The translations under genes and the position numbers were made by a program. A stretch of DNA of 64,000 nucleotides, taken from NCBI GenBank assembly GCA_024643725.1, contig JAHEMJ010000014.1:248001-312000 (forward strand), given 5' to 3'. This stretch comes from Crocinitomicaceae bacterium. GTDB taxonomy: Bacteria > Bacteroidota > Bacteroidia > Flavobacteriales_D > Crocinitomicaceae. The notes under the pieces are model-generated. The model was not told the origin of the DNA, ran no database searches, and was given only the letters and a program-made list of their open reading frames with translations. Positions 45,364 to 54,917 of this stretch are shown piece after piece (position 1 is the first letter of the stretch; each line of letters begins with the position of its first letter).

Positions 45364-48300
45364 ATGACATTAATAAGAATTACAAAAAAGCAAGTGTACA
45401 CGGCCTTTTTAGCCACTTGTGTCTTCTTTTTAACAAACAATGTTTTCGCTCAGTTGTCAGGGATTAAAACCATTCCAACAAACTATGCGAGTATTGCAGC
45501 TTTTGTAACGGATGTGAATACACAAGGTGTAGGAGCTGGTGGTGTGACATTAAATGTCCCTGCTGGTTATACTGAAACCTTGACAGGTAAAATCACATTG
45601 ACTGCTACAGGTACAGCGGCAAATCCAATCATCATCCAAAAAAGTGGTGCTGGTGCGAATCCTAAATTAACTTCCTACGTGGGAACAGTTGCAACACCTT
45701 CCGTGTTGGCGGATGGTTTCTTCGTTTTGGCAGGAAGTGATTATGTGACGATTGATGGAATCGACCTTCAAGAGAGCGCAGCCAATACAACTACCGCTAC
45801 GGTAATGGAATTTGGATACGGATTGTTTTTAGCTTCTGCTACGGATGGTGCTCAAAACAATACCATTAAAAATTGTGTCATAACGTTAAACCGTTTGCAA
45901 AATACAGGTTGGACTGGTGTTGGATACAACGGGTCGACTGGTATTGCTGTTTTAAACTCTTTGAATACGGCAACAGGTGCAGTGACACCAACAGCAGCGA
46001 GTGGAACAAACTCAAATAATAAATTCTATACAAATACAATTCAAAACTGTAACGCTGGGATCGTGTTTAAAGGTTATGCTGATTTGATTCCTTTTGCACT
46101 TTCTGATACAGGCAACGATGTGGGTGGTACCGCAGCTTCGACAGGAAACAGCATTTTGAACTTTGGTGGTGGTGCAGCAACGAACCCTTCTGCAGCGATT
46201 TACTTTAGTAATCAATATGGTATTAATGTTTCTTATAATACCATTAATAATAACAATGGTACAGGTGTGAATCACGCTACAACGTTCCGTGGTATTTACT
46301 GTGATGCGGGAACAGGCGCATCTATGAACATTAATAACAATACGATTACTTTGAAAACAGCGGTGACTACTTCTCAAGTTTCAGTCATTGAGTTAGCAGC
46401 TGGTACATCAGGATCAGGGAATACGATTAACGTAAATAACAATACGATTACAGGTTGTTCAAATGACCTTGCAACAACTTCTATTTGGTATGGTATTTAT
46501 AATACAGGTGCTCCTGCAACCTTAAATATCAATAACAACACATTCTCTTCAAATGTCACGAAACACACTTCAGGTACAGTAACATTGATTTATAATACTG
46601 GTACAGTAACTACGGCATTGTCTATTTCGAATAATAACTTGTCACATGGATTCAATGCGGCGGTAGCTCAAACTGGAACGTTTTACGGAATTCGTAACAC
46701 TGGTGCTACAGTCACAGCCAATGCGAACATGAACAACAACGTTTGGGCTAACTTTAGCTTTACAACATTAAGTTCTACTACGGCATATTTATTTTACAAC
46801 ACAGGAGGATTTAACAATACAGCAATTAACGGAAACACATGGAATAACATTTCATGGAACTGTACTGGTACAATCTATGGTTTCTATGTGACTGGTGTAA
46901 CTCAGTCAACGTTTAACTTTAACAACAATGGAATCACAACAGGATTCACACGTTTAGGTGCAGCGGGAAGCTTGTACTGTATGTATTTCTTAGGATCTTC
47001 ATTAGGTACATGTATCCATACAGTGAGCAACAACAACTTCTCCAACATTACAGCGGCAACTGCGGGTACAGGTTCATTCTACGGAATGTACAACAGTGAT
47101 GGTTCCCCGTCTCCATACCCACAAAAAAATGTATTTAATAATACCTTTAATAACATTACCTACAATTCGACAGGTACATTCTACGGTTTGTACGTATCGT
47201 ATTTAGGTGATGGATCCACAAGCCAAGGTTCTCGTATTTATAACAATACAGTTTCGAACGTTACTGGATCTCAAACATACTACTGTATTTACATGGGTTC
47301 AACTGCTTCACCTAATCAACCGGCGAAGTTCTACAACAATACAGTAATGAATATCACAAACAACAGTACTACTTCAAGTATGTATGGTGTTTATGGATAT
47401 TCGTCAACGCTTGCTCCTTATGTTGAGTTTTACAATAACAAAATTGCTGGTTTCACAACAGCGACAACTACAGGTAAAATCTACGGATTCTACGGAGTGA
47501 GTGGTGCTTTCAGATTCAGAATTCATAACAACTACTTTGGTAATTTTACGGCATCAGGTGCTATGACGACAACAATGCCGGCTCCGGCAATTGCGGGTCT
47601 TTACCTTGTGTCAACTTCTGAGTACAAAGTATACAACAATACGATTTACCTGAATGCAACTTCAACTGGTGCAAACTTTAGTACAGCAGGTCTGTATGAT
47701 GGTGCAACTGGTGTTGGTATTGTGGACTTCCGCAATAACAATGTAGTGAACACATCTACAACAACTGGTTCTGGATTAAGAATCGCTGTTCAAAACGTGT
47801 CAACATTGACTGCAAACTATGCTAGTACCTCAAATAACAACAACTTGTATACAGGGGCAACTAGTTCTTCAAGTTTGACTTATTATGACGGAACGAATAC
47901 AGCATTAACTGTATTGAACATGGCAGCATTGACTTTAACTGATGGTTCATCTGTTGCTGTAGCTCCGACATTCTTATCAACAGCAGTAGCAAATGCGAAC
48001 TATTTGCACATTGACCCAGCAACAACAACTCAGTTGGAAAGTGGCGGACAAAACATGCCAACTTTTTATACAACGGACTTTGATGGTGATATCCGTGCAG
48101 GAAATACAGGATATACTGGTACTGGTGGAACATATGACATCGGTGCGGATGAGTTCAATGGTACAACACCGGCACCTCTTATTACAGCATTGGCTTCTGT
48201 TCCTGCTTTATCACAATTGTGTACAACAGCACCAAGAACAGTAACATGTAACGTATCAATCAATACGGGTACTGTTTCTACGGTTATGCTAGGATATTCA

Positions 48301-51300
48301 TTCAACGGTGTTGCTCAAACACCAGTTGCTATGACAAATACAACTGGAAATACCTGGTCAGGAGTTATTCCTGCATCCACTCCGGCAAATGCGAACGTAT
48401 TCTGGACTATTTCTGCTACTGGATCAAATGGTATCATTACGAACATTACTGGATCATACGCAGATGAGCCTTTATTAGGTGTAACATCTTTTGCATGGAA
48501 TACGGCAAGTCCAGTTTGTGCTGGAACTCCATCCGGTTTGATGGCTAATTTGTCAGCAAACTTACCGGCAACTACATCGCCAGTTGGTTATAACATTCCA
48601 AGTGTTGGTGCGCCAACAACGGATGAAGATTTCGGTGCGGTTGTGATTACACAAGGCGCAACTACGATTTTATCAAATACAACAACAGGGGGAAGTTTGG
48701 TAGGAACAATTGGTACTGCAACAGGTACTCCAGGTAGCTATTCTAACTTTACTGCTTTTGGACCGTATGCAATGACAGCAGGTACTTCATACGGATTCTC
48801 TTTAACTAGTATTACTCAAGGGGGTAATTTTGGAAATTCAATGGCAATCTTTATTGATTACAACAGAAATGGATCATTTAATGATCCAGGAGAAATGGCT
48901 TATGCACCAGCAGCAACTACAACTGGACCACATACAGAAACAGGGACATTTACAATTCCTTTAACTGCTTACAATGGTTTAACTAGAATGCGTGTGGTAT
49001 GTTTGGAATTATTAATCACAGGAACGGCAAATACATCATCTTGGGGTGAGTATGAGGATTACATGTTGAACATTTCAAGTGCGGTACCTGGAGGAGGTAA
49101 TCCACCGGCAATTACGTCTGTTACTTGGTCTTCTTCTACGGTTAATGGATTAGCGACAGGAAATCCTGCAACCATTAATCCTACTGTAACAGATTCATAT
49201 ACAGGATTAGTTCTTTCTGCTGGTTGTACGGTAACTTCATCTCCAACAACAGTAACGGTAAATCCATTGCCAACGGCTCCAATTGCGACAAACAGTTCAC
49301 AATGTGGTACTTCTGCTCCAACCGCAACTGTAGCAACAGGTGCTGGTACAGCAGGTAATGGACAGTTCTACTGGTATAGTGCTGCAACGGGTGGTAACTT
49401 ATTACAATCTCCGCCAATTGGTGCATACACGACATTTTACTCAAATGACTTTACCAATTTAACCATTGGTACGGGTGCAACATTATCTGGTGTGGCAAGT
49501 TTATCTGCAGTCCCAGGACAATTACAAATCACTCCGAATTTAACGTCTCAATTGGGTGGAATTACCGTGGATGCGGGTATCAACGCACAAGTGTACAAAG
49601 TAGACTTCGATGTAACTACAACACCTATCGGTGGTGCTGACGGATTCAGCTATAGCTTTGGTGATGACGTGAATGCTTCATCTGTTTCTCCTACAGCAGA
49701 AATGGGTTCAGGTTCGAAAGTAAAAATCAGTTTCGATTCTTACGGTGTGATGCCAAACGGTGCTGGTATCTACGTGCTATACAACAATACAGCAACGTCT
49801 TTCAACGCGACATCTCCAGGAGTATTAGCATATGTAGCAAATACTTCTTGGGTAGGATCTGCAAACAATCATGTTACAGTGGATATCAACGCTCAAGGCG
49901 GGTTGACATTGACATTGAATGGTACAATCCTTGTTAATAACGTAGCATTGCCTTCATCTTATGTCTATGCGAATAAAGCAACATGGAAACATGTGATCGC
50001 TGGACGAACAGGTGGTATTTCCATGCAAATGTTAATCGACAACTTGGTCATTCAAACAGCTACGCAAATTGCTGGATCTACAACTTATAACACGCCTATT
50101 TCAGCAACAACAACATTCTATGTGTCTGAGGTTGGAACGAATGGATGTGTGAGTGCTACAACTCCAGTATTAGTGACGGTTTCACAACCAGATCCAATTG
50201 CGGTAACATCTGGTGTATCTCCAGCATTGTGTTTAGGTCAAGCATTTGCTTCAACAGCCAGTTCAACAGCATCTCCAGCGTATACATTTACGTGGGACAT
50301 CGCATCTTATACGGGAAGTGGTATTTCTGCTCCAGTTTCAGGAGCATCATTGGCAACAACGCCTACGGTGGCTGGTGTGTATCCATTTACAGTTACTGGT
50401 ACTAATGGAATCTGTACGGAAGTAAAAACAGTGAACTTAACAGTTAATGCTTTACCGGTTATTACATCTGCAACAGCTACACCAACTCCAGCTTGTCACG
50501 ATTCTCAAGTGGCATTGAATGCTTCTAGTATCGTTTCAGGACCACAAACGCTACCAAGTGGATATTGTTCAACAACAAATTCAGGTGGTACGGGTTGTTT
50601 CATGAACAACGTAGTATTTGGAACAATTAATAACAATACAGCAGCAACGAATCCAACAGCTGCACCATACTATACAAACTATAACTTAACGACCAATGTT
50701 CAACCAGGACAAACGTATCCATTAAGTGTTACAGTAAGTCCAGCGGGAACATACACGGGTGCAATCATGTCTGTTTGGATTGACTACAACCGTGATGGTG
50801 TATTAGCTGCATCAGAATGGCAACAAATTGCGGTTCTTGGGGCAAGTGGTACAACAGTTACGATTAGCGTTACTGTTCCTTTAACAGCTCAAATGGGACT
50901 TACGAAAATGCGTATTCGTTCTCGTGGAAATGGTAACGTAAACGGTGCGGGTGATGCTTGTACATTATTCGGTTCTGGAGAAACAGAAGATTATTTAGTG
51001 AATATTCAATCTGCTCCTGCTGTACCTTATTCATATACTTGGAATAGTACACCGGCAATCAATACCTTAAATGGATCAACTTTGGTGACTAACTTTACAA
51101 GTGCACCAGTGACACAAACTTGGACAATTACAGCTGTGGAAGCTGCAACGGGATGTGTGAACACAATGACAACGGCTCCAGTAACGATCAATCAGTTCTT
51201 TACTGCGCCAACAGCAACGAATAGTGCACATTGTGGTGTACAAGTGCCAACGGCTGTGGTAGCGGATCCTAATGCCTTTACCTCTCCTGTCTACAATTGG

Positions 51301-54300
51301 TTTACAACACCAACAGGTGGTACAGCAGTTCAAGCAACTACGTCAGCAACTTTAACTTCTGCAGTAAGTACAACAACAACTTATTACGTTTCAACTACAA
51401 ATCCATCTACAGGATGTGAAAGTGCTCGTACACCGGTTACTGTAACCGTTTCTGCTCCTCCAGCATTGACATTGTCAAATGCAACAGCAACAAACTGTTC
51501 TGGTTTACCTACACCGGTTGTGACGCTTGCGGCAGGTGGATCAAGCTTTGATAACTTCACATGGTCTCCTTCTTCAACTGTAGCAGGTACGTCAGCTGCT
51601 GGATATACATTCAACCCAACAAACTTGGTAGCGAATTCTCCAGCGACGACTACAACATATACATTAACAGCAGCTCAAACAACAGGTTCACTTTGTGTGA
51701 ATACAACATCAATCGTTGTTTCTACAAATGCTTTACCGTTGATTACAAGTACAACAGCTGGTCCAGCTGCAACATGTGCTGGAACAACAGTGAACTTAGC
51801 TGCGGCAAGTAGTACGTTTGCACCTTTGTCGGCAACGATTGGTTGTAACACGGGATCAAATGCAAATACAGGATATCCTTCACCATTCGGTAACTGGTAC
51901 TGGGGAGCAAAACAACAGTTCTTGTTTACAGCTGCGGAATTACAAGCAGCAGGATTGGTTGCAGGAAATATTTCGTCTCTAGCATTTAACGTGACTACTC
52001 CTCAAACAACAACATTGTCGGATTATACGATTTCAATGCGTAACTCTAACGTTACTGCGTTAACAACAACATTTGAAACAGGTTTGACAACAGTATTTTA
52101 TTCAGCATCGTTTACTCCATCCTCTTTGACTGGATATGCGAATAACACATTTAACTTTAATGTTGCTTCTTTCCCTTGGGATGGAACTTCGAATGTGGTA
52201 GTTGAAATTTGTTTCAATAACTCATCTTATACATACAACGCGGCAGCTTCTTATTGTACTACGTTTGCAGGTGCAGCGCATTACATTAATCAAGATGCAG
52301 CCGGAGTTTGTGCTTTGACAACGGGTGGAACATTGACAAACAACAGAACTGACATGATGTTCGGTGGTACAACAGGTACAAACTGGACACCAACGTTAGC
52401 TTGGTCATGGCCTGCACAAAACATCAATGGTGCTACGAATACAACAACGGCAATTAATGCAGGTACAACAAATATCCAAACATCGTATTCCGTTCAAGCA
52501 ACGAATACAACAACTGGATGTTCGAATACAGCAACATCTGCTCCAATTACCATCTATGCGCTTCCTCAAATTGGTGCGGGTAATGATATCCTAATGTGTA
52601 CAAACAACGGATCTCAAAACTTTACACCAACAGGAACAGGTGCAGGAGTGGGTGGTTCTTATACATGGAACAATGGTGCCATCAACGGAACGCCATACAC
52701 AGTAACTCAAACAACACAATTCATTGTAACAGGAGTAGACGCAAATACGTGTGTAAACTACGATACGTTACAAGTAGTATTCTCTACAGTTCCTCCAGTA
52801 AATGCTGGAAATGATCAACAAATATGTCTAGGTCAAACAGCTTCATTTACTGCTGCTGGATTGGCTCCTTACACATGGAACATCGCTGCCTACCCAGGAA
52901 GTGGAATTTCAGCACCAGTGGTGAATCCAACATTGGTTGTAACACCTACAGTTGCTGGAGTGTATACCTATACTGTAGGGGTTGGTAACTCTGTGGGATG
53001 TACGAACGATGATCAAGTACAATTAACCGTTTGGGCTTTACCAGTGGTAAATGCAGGTGTAGACCAAACAGTGTGTAACGCTTCACCAGCAATTCTTGCA
53101 GGTTCTGGAGCCTTAACATACACTTGGACAAACAACGTAACAAACGCAACACCGTTCTTCCCATCAACTACGGCAACGTATACAGTTGATGGTGTGGATA
53201 TCCATGGATGTCATAATGTTGACCAAGTTGTGGTGAACGTATTGCCTCAACCGATTGTGAATGGTGGTATTGATCAAACGGTTTGTGCGACAACACCAGT
53301 GATCTTGTTTGCTCAAACAACGGCTAATACACCAACTGCGGTGACAGGTTTCGTTTGGAATAACAACGTAACAAACGGGCAACAATTTACACCAACAGCG
53401 ACTGCAACGTATACAGTAACTGCTACAGGTGCGAATGGTTGTACAAATCAAGATCAAGTAGTAGTGAACGTGTTGGCATTGCCAAACGTGAATGCTGGAA
53501 ATGATATCACGGTTTGTGCTGGATTAAGTGCAACATTGAATGCAACAGGTGCAGTTTCTTATGCTTGGAACAATGGTATCTCTCAAGCGATTCCATTCTA
53601 TCCAAATGCGACAACAACTTACACGGTTACAGGTACAGGCGCAAACGGATGTTCAAACCAAGATCAAGTGGTTGTGAACGTAAGTACAGGTCCGAATGTA
53701 ACAGTAACAGGAAACCAAATTGTTTGTGCGAACGCACCGGCAACGTTAAGTGCTGCTTCTACAAACAGCATGGGTGGATTCTGGACAACAACGAATGGTT
53801 TAGGTACAATTTCACCAAACGTTTCTAATGGAACAGTGACGTATACACCAACAACCAATGATCCAGTAGTTGTGAACTTGACATACGTAGCATCTAATGC
53901 TTGTGGAAATGCATCACAGTCTACTACAGTAACTGTATTGCCTATTCCAACTGTAAATGCAGGTCCTGATATCGCTTCTTGTGCTGGATTACCAGTAACC
54001 TTAACTGCAACAGGAAATGGATTCTTGACATGGAACAACAACGTAACGAACAACGTAGCGTTTGTACCATCAAGTTCAGCGACGTATACTGTCACGGCAG
54101 TAGGAGCAAACAACTGTACAAACACGGATCAAATGGTATTGACAGTATTGGCATTACCAGATGTAAATGCAGGAGCTGATCAAACAATTTGTTCAGGATC
54201 AACAGCTACATTGAATGGATCAGGCGCAAACAGTTACTTATGGAACAACGGTGTTGTCAATAACGTAGCTTTTGCACCAACAACAACACAAACGTATACG

Positions 54301-54831
54301 GTAACAGGAACAGCCTTGAACGGATGTCAAGCAACAGACCAAGTATTGGTAACTGTTAACGCAACACCAGTTGCATTGGTATCGGTTGTGAATGATGTAA
54401 CAGTTGCAGCTTCTCCAGCAGGAATGAACTACCAATGGATTAACTGTGCGTCAGGTACGGATATCCCAACAGCAACGGCAGCACAATTTACGGCAACAGC
54501 GAATGGATCATACGCAGTAATCGTAACAAGCTTACAAGGTTGTGAGGATGTATCAGATTGTATCACGATTGATGCAGTAGGATTAGAGCAATTGAACATC
54601 ACAGACATGAATGTATTCCCGAATCCAACGAACGGAGAGGTGAATCTTTCATTACCTGAGAATGTATCAGTGAACGTATCCATCTTCGATGCACAAGGAA
54701 AATTAGTGGCAGAGCAAATGAATGTAAGTAATAACGGTAAGTTGAACATCTCGAACGTAACTCCAGGAGTTTACATGGTGAGATTGACAGCAGAAAACGC
54801 GACACAAACATTCAGAGTAGTTAAAAACTAA
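45364..54831 (+). CDS. Giant T9SS-secreted beta-helix/lectin/Ig surface protein (3155 residues)
   Basis: Signal peptide about 1-30 (ending NNVFAQ). A parallel beta-helix (about residues 120-810) is recognisable from repeated NINNNT-type turns. Then: a GEVED domain (about 1158-1237, IFIDYNRNGSF and WGEYEDYM); a legume-lectin-like fold (about 1360-1570, GGADGFSYSFGDD and VKISFDSYG); a second GEVED domain (about 1798-1882); Ig-like units; a jelly-roll-like domain (about 2160-2340, YPSPFGNWYWGAKQQFLF); about eight NAG-DQT-C Ig units (about 2400-3010); and a T9SS type A domain. A surface carbohydrate-binding or adhesive role is plausible; the family mix does not prove it. The C-terminus is identical to that of the previous gene. 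Confidence 0.88.
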   Translation: MTLIRITKKQVYTAFLATCVFFLTNNVFAQLSGIKTIPTNYASIAAFVTDVNTQGVGAGGVTLNVPAGYTETLTGKITLTATGTAANPIIIQKSGAGANPKLTSYVGTVATPSVLADGFFVLAGSDYVTIDGIDLQESAANTTTATVMEFGYGLFLASATDGAQNNTIKNCVITLNRLQNTGWTGVGYNGSTGIAVLNSLNTATGAVTPTAASGTNSNNKFYTNTIQNCNAGIVFKGYADLIPFALSDTGNDVGGTAASTGNSILNFGGGAATNPSAAIYFSNQYGINVSYNTINNNNGTGVNHATTFRGIYCDAGTGASMNINNNTITLKTAVTTSQVSVIELAAGTSGSGNTINVNNNTITGCSNDLATTSIWYGIYNTGAPATLNINNNTFSSNVTKHTSGTVTLIYNTGTVTTALSISNNNLSHGFNAAVAQTGTFYGIRNTGATVTANANMNNNVWANFSFTTLSSTTAYLFYNTGGFNNTAINGNTWNNISWNCTGTIYGFYVTGVTQSTFNFNNNGITTGFTRLGAAGSLYCMYFLGSSLGTCIHTVSNNNFSNITAATAGTGSFYGMYNSDGSPSPYPQKNVFNNTFNNITYNSTGTFYGLYVSYLGDGSTSQGSRIYNNTVSNVTGSQTYYCIYMGSTASPNQPAKFYNNTVMNITNNSTTSSMYGVYGYSSTLAPYVEFYNNKIAGFTTATTTGKIYGFYGVSGAFRFRIHNNYFGNFTASGAMTTTMPAPAIAGLYLVSTSEYKVYNNTIYLNATSTGANFSTAGLYDGATGVGIVDFRNNNVVNTSTTTGSGLRIAVQNVSTLTANYASTSNNNNLYTGATSSSSLTYYDGTNTALTVLNMAALTLTDGSSVAVAPTFLSTAVANANYLHIDPATTTQLESGGQNMPTFYTTDFDGDIRAGNTGYTGTGGTYDIGADEFNGTTPAPLITALASVPALSQLCTTAPRTVTCNVSINTGTVSTVMLGYSFNGVAQTPVAMTNTTGNTWSGVIPASTPANANVFWTISATGSNGIITNITGSYADEPLLGVTSFAWNTASPVCAGTPSGLMANLSANLPATTSPVGYNIPSVGAPTTDEDFGAVVITQGATTILSNTTTGGSLVGTIGTATGTPGSYSNFTAFGPYAMTAGTSYGFSLTSITQGGNFGNSMAIFIDYNRNGSFNDPGEMAYAPAATTTGPHTETGTFTIPLTAYNGLTRMRVVCLELLITGTANTSSWGEYEDYMLNISSAVPGGGNPPAITSVTWSSSTVNGLATGNPATINPTVTDSYTGLVLSAGCTVTSSPTTVTVNPLPTAPIATNSSQCGTSAPTATVATGAGTAGNGQFYWYSAATGGNLLQSPPIGAYTTFYSNDFTNLTIGTGATLSGVASLSAVPGQLQITPNLTSQLGGITVDAGINAQVYKVDFDVTTTPIGGADGFSYSFGDDVNASSVSPTAEMGSGSKVKISFDSYGVMPNGAGIYVLYNNTATSFNATSPGVLAYVANTSWVGSANNHVTVDINAQGGLTLTLNGTILVNNVALPSSYVYANKATWKHVIAGRTGGISMQMLIDNLVIQTATQIAGSTTYNTPISATTTFYVSEVGTNGCVSATTPVLVTVSQPDPIAVTSGVSPALCLGQAFASTASSTASPAYTFTWDIASYTGSGISAPVSGASLATTPTVAGVYPFTVTGTNGICTEVKTVNLTVNALPVITSATATPTPACHDSQVALNASSIVSGPQTLPSGYCSTTNSGGTGCFMNNVVFGTINNNTAATNPTAAPYYTNYNLTTNVQPGQTYPLSVTVSPAGTYTGAIMSVWIDYNRDGVLAASEWQQIAVLGASGTTVTISVTVPLTAQMGLTKMRIRSRGNGNVNGAGDACTLFGSGETEDYLVNIQSAPAVPYSYTWNSTPAINTLNGSTLVTNFTSAPVTQTWTITAVEAATGCVNTMTTAPVTINQFFTAPTATNSAHCGVQVPTAVVADPNAFTSPVYNWFTTPTGGTAVQATTSATLTSAVSTTTTYYVSTTNPSTGCESARTPVTVTVSAPPALTLSNATATNCSGLPTPVVTLAAGGSSFDNFTWSPSSTVAGTSAAGYTFNPTNLVANSPATTTTYTLTAAQTTGSLCVNTTSIVVSTNALPLITSTTAGPAATCAGTTVNLAAASSTFAPLSATIGCNTGSNANTGYPSPFGNWYWGAKQQFLFTAAELQAAGLVAGNISSLAFNVTTPQTTTLSDYTISMRNSNVTALTTTFETGLTTVFYSASFTPSSLTGYANNTFNFNVASFPWDGTSNVVVEICFNNSSYTYNAAASYCTTFAGAAHYINQDAAGVCALTTGGTLTNNRTDMMFGGTTGTNWTPTLAWSWPAQNINGATNTTTAINAGTTNIQTSYSVQATNTTTGCSNTATSAPITIYALPQIGAGNDILMCTNNGSQNFTPTGTGAGVGGSYTWNNGAINGTPYTVTQTTQFIVTGVDANTCVNYDTLQVVFSTVPPVNAGNDQQICLGQTASFTAAGLAPYTWNIAAYPGSGISAPVVNPTLVVTPTVAGVYTYTVGVGNSVGCTNDDQVQLTVWALPVVNAGVDQTVCNASPAILAGSGALTYTWTNNVTNATPFFPSTTATYTVDGVDIHGCHNVDQVVVNVLPQPIVNGGIDQTVCATTPVILFAQTTANTPTAVTGFVWNNNVTNGQQFTPTATATYTVTATGANGCTNQDQVVVNVLALPNVNAGNDITVCAGLSATLNATGAVSYAWNNGISQAIPFYPNATTTYTVTGTGANGCSNQDQVVVNVSTGPNVTVTGNQIVCANAPATLSAASTNSMGGFWTTTNGLGTISPNVSNGTVTYTPTTNDPVVVNLTYVASNACGNASQSTTVTVLPIPTVNAGPDIASCAGLPVTLTATGNGFLTWNNNVTNNVAFVPSSSATYTVTAVGANNCTNTDQMVLTVLALPDVNAGADQTICSGSTATLNGSGANSYLWNNGVVNNVAFAPTTTQTYTVTGTALNGCQATDQVLVTVNATPVALVSVVNDVTVAASPAGMNYQWINCASGTDIPTATAAQFTATANGSYAVIVTSLQGCEDVSDCITIDAVGLEQLNITDMNVFPNPTNGEVNLSLPENVSVNVSIFDAQGKLVAEQMNVSNNGKLNISNVTPGVYMVRLTAENATQTFRVVKN
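52576..53991 (+). repeat. Diverged part of the 2.3-kb collinear paralogous block (copy B)
   Basis: Partner of 42928-44343. The reading frame and Ig-unit order are the same, while codon third positions differ often, which indicates an older duplication of this part. Confidence 0.85.
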
Positions 54832-54882
54832 TCAGAATCCTTTCAATATTCAAAAGCCACCTTCGGGTGGCTTTTTTTGTTT
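53992..54882 (+). repeat. 891-bp near-identical direct repeat (copy B)
   Basis: Partner of 44344-45234, 9648 bp apart, same orientation, one silent difference seen. Identity stops four bases after the shared terminator T-run, where the sequences become unrelated. Confidence 0.93.
54853..54878 (+). terminator. Terminator of the second giant gene
   Basis: Identical to the terminator at 45205: 9-bp stem, TTCG loop, T run. It separates the giant gene from the 1304-residue gene that follows. Confidence 0.93.
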
Positions 54883-54891
54883 ATAAATGTT

Positions 54892-54899
54892 TACATTTG
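54892..54899 (+). promoter_or_regulatory. -7 element of the 1304-residue gene
   Basis: TACATTTG, 18 bp before ATG 54918, followed by GAGTACCTAAAC, which resembles GATACCTAAAAAC after the promoter at 36761. The nearest TTTG is only 12 bases upstream, so the -33 element is not canonical. Confidence 0.5.
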
Positions 54900-54917
54900 A
54901 GTACCTAAACATTACTT

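Noticed and set aside
45720..47800. Tandem DNA repeats or a CRISPR-like array in the Asn/Thr-rich region
   Set aside because: The spacing is irregular and the repetition is at protein level (beta-helix turns such as NINNNT), with no conserved DNA repeat and spacer pattern.
44344..54882. Mobile element as the cause of the long direct repeat
   Set aside because: There is no transposase, no terminal inverted repeat and no target duplication; the repeat lies in frame at gene ends and includes their terminators, which fits recombination between paralogues better.
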